Origin: Cryobacterium sp. | GTDB lineage: Bacteria > Actinomycetota > Actinomycetes > Actinomycetales > Microbacteriaceae | Length of the DNA stretch: 64,000 bases | Direction: 5' to 3' | Assembly (NCBI GenBank): GCA_019638935.1 | Contig: JAHBSW010000008.1 | Location: 20,850 to 84,849 of the forward strand | Shown here: positions 60,132 to 64,000 of the stretch, one piece after another | Layout: each line of letters opens with the position of its first letter | Numbering within the stretch: position 1 is the stretch's first letter | Notes under the pieces: model-generated | What the model saw: the letters and a program-made list of their open reading frames with translations, nothing else | What the model was told of the DNA's origin: nothing | Database searches by the model: none | Made by a program: the position numbers and the translations under genes

Positions 60132-60754
60132 GCGAGCTTTCGGCCGAGGCGGTAGCCGCGGACACCAGCGGGCTCATCGTGGGCGACGACGGTCTTGCGA
60201 GGCCGGTGTGGGCATCCGCAGACCCGCTGCTGCGTGACTACTACGACACCGAGTGGGGCATGCCCGTGCGCGACGAGCGCGGCCTGTTCGAACGGCTGAG
60301 CCTCGAGGCCTTTCAGTCGGGGCTCTCCTGGGTCACGATCCTGCGCAAGCGTGACGCGTTCCGCGAGGCGTTCGACGGCTTCGATCCAGATGCCGTCGCA
60401 GCGTTCGACGAGGCCAGGGTCGCCGCACTCATGGCGAACGCGGGAATCGTTCGCAACCGTGCGAAGATCCTGGCGACGATCGGCAATGCGGCCGCGACGA
60501 TCGCGCTTCGCGAGCACGGGGGACTCGCCGAACTCGTGTGGTCGTTCGCGCCCGAGTCGACGCCGGCATCCCTGTCGATGGCCGAGGTTCCATCGCGCTC
60601 CGCCGAATCGCTCGCGCTGTCGAAGGAGCTGCGCCAGCGAGGGTTCAGCTTCGTCGGGCCGACGACGATGTTCGCGCTCATGGAAGCGGTCGGCATCGTC
60701 GACACCCACCTCGTGGGCAGTCATCGCCGCGGAACCTCGGGTGTGTGGACCTAG
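60128..60754 (+). CDS. tag: DNA-3-methyladenine glycosylase I
   Basis: This 208-residue protein shows the Tag signatures YYDTEWGMPVRDERGLFERLSLEAFQSGLSWVTILRKRDAFREAF and, at the end, VGPTTMFALMEAVGIVDTHLVG with the His involved in zinc binding. It excises 3-methyladenine for base-excision repair. The GTG at 60128 overlaps the ogt stop by 4 nt. With the sigma gene and ogt it forms a three-gene alkylation-damage operon. Confidence 0.93.
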   Translation: MSELSAEAVAADTSGLIVGDDGLARPVWASADPLLRDYYDTEWGMPVRDERGLFERLSLEAFQSGLSWVTILRKRDAFREAFDGFDPDAVAAFDEARVAALMANAGIVRNRAKILATIGNAAATIALREHGGLAELVWSFAPESTPASLSMAEVPSRSAESLALSKELRQRGFSFVGPTTMFALMEAVGIVDTHLVGSHRRGTSGVWT

Positions 60755-60773
60755 CCGCACAGGCAATCCTCAT

Positions 60774-60779
60774 TAGACT
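60774..60779 (+). promoter_or_regulatory. -10 element, leaderless type, for the phosphatidyltransferase gene
   Basis: TAGACT ends 6 nt before the GTG at 60786. Confidence 0.5.
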
Positions 60780-60785
60780 TCGGAT

Positions 60786-61403
60786 GTGACCGAGCACTCC
60801 GACGCGCAGCTGAGTTCACGGGTGTGGACTCTGCCGAACGTGCTGAGCCTCATCCGGCTCGCACTCGTGCCGGTGTTCCTCGTGCTCGTGGTTCTCGGCC
60901 ACGACGTGGCGGCGCTCATCGTGCTCGTCGTCTCGAGCCTCACCGACTACCTCGACGGCGTGCTCGCCCGGCGCCTCAATCAGATCACGCGCCTCGGTCA
61001 GCTGCTCGATCCCGCCGCCGACCGGCTCTTCATCTTCGCCACCCTGATCGGGCTCGCCATTCGTGGAATCGTGCCGTGGTGGCTGCTCGCGGTCATCGTG
61101 CTGCGCGACGTTCTGCTCCTCGGTGTCGGGGTCGTGCTCGCCAATCACGGCTACGGTCCGCTGCCGGTTCACCACCTCGGCAAGGTCGCCACCTTCTGTC
61201 TGCTCTGGGCGTTCCCGATCCTCATGCTCGGCCAGGCGTTCGAGTCGATTGCCTGGTTCAGCGACCCGATCGGATGGGGCTTCGGGCTCTGGGGCGCGTT
61301 CCTGTACTGGTGGGCCGGCGCCTTGTACGTGCGAGAAACCATCCGTCTCACACGAAAATCTCGTGCTCCACAACCATCTGAATCGGATACGCTAGGGCGC
61401 TAG
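60786..61403 (+). CDS. CDP-alcohol phosphatidyltransferase (PgsA-like)
   Basis: This 205-residue membrane enzyme contains the complete CDP-alcohol phosphotransferase motif DGx2ARx8Gx3Dx3D within DGVLARRLNQITRLGQLLD and following PAAD, flanked by membrane helices (IRLALVPVFLVLVVLG; GIVPWWLLAVIVLRDVLLLGVG). It transfers a phosphatidyl group to glycerol-3-phosphate or a related acceptor; PgsA2-like position before garA/ftsR follows the mycobacterial order. The transcript is probably leaderless. Confidence 0.88.
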   Translation: MTEHSDAQLSSRVWTLPNVLSLIRLALVPVFLVLVVLGHDVAALIVLVVSSLTDYLDGVLARRLNQITRLGQLLDPAADRLFIFATLIGLAIRGIVPWWLLAVIVLRDVLLLGVGVVLANHGYGPLPVHHLGKVATFCLLWAFPILMLGQAFESIAWFSDPIGWGFGLWGAFLYWWAGALYVRETIRLTRKSRAPQPSESDTLGR

Positions 61404-61429
61404 GCACCACGCAATCGGGAGGGTCGGTA

Positions 61430-61900
61430 ATGGGGAACCACGACGAACACGACGAACACCCCGTTCACCCCTCCGCCGACACGACAGCGCATCACAGCGG
61501 TGACTTCGAGGCCCAGCTTGCCGCCTTGGATGGGGAACTCTCGCCCGAGGAGCACGACGCGATCGGTGCCCTGCCCTCGGGATCGGCCCTGCTCATCGTG
61601 CGTCGCGGCCCCAACGTGGGCGCGCGCTTCCTGCTCGACGCCGACGTCACTACGGCGGGACGGCATCCGGATGCCGATATTTTTCTCGATGACGTCACGG
61701 TCTCGCGCCGACACACCGAGTTTCTTCGGCACGGCACGGCGTTCGAGATGCGCGACCTCGGATCGCTCAACGGAACCTATTTCGACGGGGTGCGCATCGA
61801 CAGCGCTCTGCTCGCCGATGGGGCCGAGGTTCAGATCGGCAAGTTCCGATTGACCTTCTATGCATCCCGGTCCGACGTGGCCGGTCGGGTGACGGGCTAG
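61430..61900 (+). CDS. garA: FHA-domain protein (GarA/OdhI-like)
   Basis: This 156-residue protein has an acidic N-terminus and an FHA domain with GARFLLDADVTTAGRHPDADIFLDDVTVSRRH and LGSLNGTYFDGVRI (phosphothreonine-binding Arg, Ser, His, Asn). GarA/OdhI inhibits 2-oxoglutarate dehydrogenase when unphosphorylated. The N-terminal ETTS/ETTT phospho-motif typical of GarA is not present, so control by Ser/Thr kinases may differ. Its stop overlaps ftsR. Confidence 0.82.
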   Translation: MGNHDEHDEHPVHPSADTTAHHSGDFEAQLAALDGELSPEEHDAIGALPSGSALLIVRRGPNVGARFLLDADVTTAGRHPDADIFLDDVTVSRRHTEFLRHGTAFEMRDLGSLNGTYFDGVRIDSALLADGAEVQIGKFRLTFYASRSDVAGRVTG

Positions 61901-62604
61901 TGGCGGGGTCGGCGGCCCACGCTCGTTCCGCAGAGACGCAGGGTCTTCTTTCGATCGGTCAGGTGCTCGCGAGGCTGACCTCTGAGTTTCCCGACCTCAC
62001 CCCCTCCAAGCTCCGCTTTCTCGAGGACCGACAGCTCATCAACCCCGCACGCACCGAGTCGGGCTATCGCAAATTCTCTCCCACCGATCTGGAGCGGCTG
62101 CGTTTCGTGCTCACGGTGCAGCGGGATCACTACCTGCCGCTCAAGGTCATTCGCGGTTTGCTCGCCGATCTCGATGCCGGCAGGCAGCCGGAGCTGCCGG
62201 GTGGCCCGGTCACGGGAGCGATTCCTTCGATCCTGTCGACCGACCGTCGACTGGGTCGTGACGAGCTCGTTCGCGAGGCCGGCGCAACGACCCAGCTGCT
62301 CAACGATGCGGTCTCCGCCTCGCTCATCGCGCCCGGTGAGTGGTTCAGCGAAGAGGCGCTCACCGTGCTCAAGGCGCTCGTCGAGCTGCAGCGATCCGGC
62401 ATCGAGCCACGCCACCTGCGTGGCTATCGGGCCTCCGCCGATCGCGAACTCGGACTCATCGAGAGCGCGCTCGTTCCGCTGACGAGGCGCAACGATGCGA
62501 CGAGCAGGGCGCGAGCCGTTGACGTGGCGCGCGAGATCGCGGCACAGCTCGATATCGTGCGCGGAAGCCTTACTCGCTCCGCGCTTTCCAGGCTCGAGAA
62601 GTAG
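61900..62604 (+). CDS. ftsR: MerR-type regulator FtsR
   Basis: This 234-residue protein has the opening LLSIGQVLARLTSEFPDLTPSKLRFLEDRQLINPARTESGYRKFS, a MerR-like winged helix as in Rv1828/FtsR, which activates ftsZ in corynebacteria. The second half (ALTVLKALVELQRSGIEPRHLRGYRASADRELGLIE) is the dimerisation and effector region. The GTG start overlaps the garA stop. Confidence 0.9.
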   Translation: MAGSAAHARSAETQGLLSIGQVLARLTSEFPDLTPSKLRFLEDRQLINPARTESGYRKFSPTDLERLRFVLTVQRDHYLPLKVIRGLLADLDAGRQPELPGGPVTGAIPSILSTDRRLGRDELVREAGATTQLLNDAVSASLIAPGEWFSEEALTVLKALVELQRSGIEPRHLRGYRASADRELGLIESALVPLTRRNDATSRARAVDVAREIAAQLDIVRGSLTRSALSRLEK

Positions 62605-62727
62605 TGGGGAATCGCGACACGCCGAACGCGCTGACTCGGATGTCGTTGCTCGGCACGGCACTCATCGGTACCGTGGAAACAGCGCACCGGATGCGGCAGC
62701 TCCACTGCGATGCAGAAAGGCAGTCCC
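62605..62727. other. Gap where many actinobacteria carry a DUF151 nuclease gene
   Basis: In mycobacteria a bifunctional nuclease (Rv1829) lies between ftsR and the second merR gene. Here only 123 bp separate them and no remnant frame is visible. Confidence 0.4.
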
Positions 62728-63279
62728 ATGAGTGAACTCCTCAATCGCGGCGACGACAGTCGCTACGATCTCGGGCTGCTGTTCACCGACGGATTGCCGG
62801 AGCTGGATGACACCGCCGGCTACCGCGGTGCCGTTGCCGCTCGGGCCGCGGGCATCAGCTACCGTCAGCTGGACTACTGGGCGCGCACGGAACTCGTCGA
62901 GCCGACGGTTCGGTCGGCGAGCGGATCGGGCTCGCAGCGCCTCTACGGCTTCCGCGACATTCTCGTGCTGAAGCTCGTCAAGCGCCTCCTCGACACCGGG
63001 ATCTCGCTTCAGCAGATTCGCGTCGCTGTCAACCAGCTTCGCCAGTCGGGCATCAACGACCTCGCACAGACCACCCTCATGAGTGACGGGGCGAGTGTGT
63101 ATCTCTGCACATCCGACGATGAGGTCATCGACCTCGTCAACCGCGGCCAGGGCGTGTTCGGCATCGCCGTCGGCAAGGTCCTGCGCGAGGTCGAGACGAG
63201 CCTCGTCGAACTCGACTCGGTCAAGGGCGATGACCCGGCCGACGAGCTCGCCGCGCGCCGCGCCACGCGCGCGTCCTAG
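62728..63279 (+). CDS. MerR-family regulator (Rv1830-like)
   Basis: This 183-residue protein has GYRGAVAARAAGISYRQLDYWARTELVEPTVRSA, a MerR HTH, and QRLYGFRDILVLKLVKRLLDTGISLQQIRVAVNQLR. It matches the second MerR-type regulator of the garA-ftsR cluster. ATG 62728 is chosen for the AAAGG upstream; ATG at 62710 is possible. Confidence 0.88.
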   Translation: MSELLNRGDDSRYDLGLLFTDGLPELDDTAGYRGAVAARAAGISYRQLDYWARTELVEPTVRSASGSGSQRLYGFRDILVLKLVKRLLDTGISLQQIRVAVNQLRQSGINDLAQTTLMSDGASVYLCTSDDEVIDLVNRGQGVFGIAVGKVLREVETSLVELDSVKGDDPADELAARRATRAS

Positions 63280-63310
63280 ACGCCGCCGCGCTTCTGCTGA
63301 ACCCGTTCGA

Positions 63311-64000
63311 TCAGAACTGGAACGGGAATCCCTTGCCCTCGTCGCTCTGCGGGGTCTCTTCGGCCTGAGGCGGCTGCTGCGGATACTGCGGCTGCTGGGG
63401 CAGGCGGGGCTGCTCTCCCGAGTACTGCTGCGCGGAGCGCTGCTGCTCTGAGTACGGCTGTTCAGAGTACGGCTGCTCCTGGGACGCCTGAGGTTGCTCG
63501 CCCGAACGTCGCATCGAGGCCCGCGAAGGGTAGTCGGGATTCTGAGAGAACTGTGGCTGCGGGGGAGCCTGCGGAGGGAAGTAGGGTTCTTGCGGCTGCC
63601 CCTGGGGAGGCTGCCCGGGAAACGGCACCGACTGCCCCGGGAACTGAGCGGCCGGGCCGAACTGCGGCGTTTGCTGCTGTGGCGGGTGGGGGTACTGCGG
63701 CTGCTGAGGGGGCTGTTGGGGATAGGGCTGTTGTTGCTGCTGGGGCAACTGCTGGGGTGACTGCGGAGGGAGGAACTGCTGCTGCACGTAGTCAGGCAGC
63801 TCCTGCGCGTCGTCGTGCGGCTCAGCGAGGCCCGAGGTCGCGACCGGGATGTGCCCGGCGCGAATCACACGGTCGAGCAGCCGGTCGAAGTTGTTCGCCA
63901 TGTCTCGCGCGCTCTCGCCCGGCCACATGTGCAGCGGCTTCGCTGCACCCTGCGTCTGCTGCAGCGATGTCCGCTCCTGCAGCTGCGGGCTCAGCACGAG
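63311..64000 (-). CDS. ParA/MinD-like ATPase, C-terminal part with Gln/Pro-rich tail (partial)
   Basis: The 5' end lies beyond the window edge. The visible start (SPQLQERTSLQQTQGAAKPLHMWPGESARDMANNFDRLLDRVIR) looks like the last helix of a ParA-type ATPase. It is followed by an acidic segment and a long Gln/Pro-rich low-complexity tail of about 150 residues (PQQPQYPHPPQQQ, EQPYSEQPYSEQQ), ending GKGFPFQF. The tail is probably disordered and may drive clustering. Family assignment rests only on the short conserved piece. Confidence 0.55.
   Translation of the reverse strand, partial: LVLSPQLQERTSLQQTQGAAKPLHMWPGESARDMANNFDRLLDRVIRAGHIPVATSGLAEPHDDAQELPDYVQQQFLPPQSPQQLPQQQQQPYPQQPPQQPQYPHPPQQQTPQFGPAAQFPGQSVPFPGQPPQGQPQEPYFPPQAPPQPQFSQNPDYPSRASMRRSGEQPQASQEQPYSEQPYSEQQRSAQQYSGEQPRLPQQPQYPQQPPQAEETPQSDEGKGFPFQF

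Overview
The window is high-GC actinobacterial DNA, most likely from a member of the Microbacteriaceae (Micrococcales). The reasons are the gene order tyrS-rrn-TPR-HAD-tlyA-nadK-recN-pyrG-NUDIX-xerD-parA-scpA-scpB-rluB-tyrA-cmk-der, an rRNA operon without spacer tRNAs, many GTG starts and stop/start overlaps, many leaderless-type promoters, and a garA-ftsR-merR cluster. This placement is inferred from gene content; no tree was computed.

Layout. (1) 1-7,150: the end of tyrS, a cluster of REP-like repeats, tandem rrn promoters and a complete 16S-23S-5S operon with a terminator. A REP-like element sits between 23S and 5S. (2) 7,165-23,163: a dense plus-strand core block. It covers nucleotide and NAD metabolism (nadK, pyrG, NUDIX, cmk), DNA repair and chromosome dimer resolution (recN, xerD), chromosome organisation (ParA-like, scpA, scpB), ribosome and rRNA maturation (tlyA, rluB, der) and tyrosine synthesis (tyrA). 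REP-like repeats fill the gaps and supply the stop codons or last residues of several genes. (3) 23,300-25,632: small minus-strand genes (TfoX-like, GNAT, DUF2165, DUF4177, TspO), then tRNA-Pro(GGG). (4) 25,786-31,400: an accessory island with lower GC and mostly unrecognised, partly broken genes. It starts with a duplication of the tRNA-Pro 3' end and a small inverted-repeat element, and ends in a decayed serine recombinase. It contains the most unusual object here: a 71-nt tRNA-like RNA at 30,362-30,432. It has a 7-bp acceptor with a G3.U70-type wobble, an A discriminator, an encoded CCA and a consensus T-arm, but no anticodon arm. It resembles the tRNA-like domain of tmRNA without the mRNA part. 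(5) 31,413-58,929: a mosaic of accessory-core genes (amine oxidase, LysR/DMT pairs, hydrolases, MgtE, PfkB kinase, SurE, RCC1 protein, DUF262 protein, iron-box oxygenase-like gene, PLP decarboxylase, GapB-type GAPDH, J-domain/NERD fusion). (6) 59,051-60,754: an apparent ECF sigma-ogt-tag alkylation-repair operon. (7) 60,786-64,000: phosphatidyltransferase, garA, ftsR, a second MerR regulator, and the C-terminal part of a ParA-like ATPase on the minus strand.

Regulation visible in the sequence includes two rrn promoters, about a dozen leaderless promoters (a TAnnnT hexamer 6-8 nt before the start codon), an IdeR/DtxR-like iron box at 51,365-51,378, and intrinsic terminators after the 5S gene and after the iron-box gene. 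No CRISPR array, prophage structural gene or complete transposase was seen.
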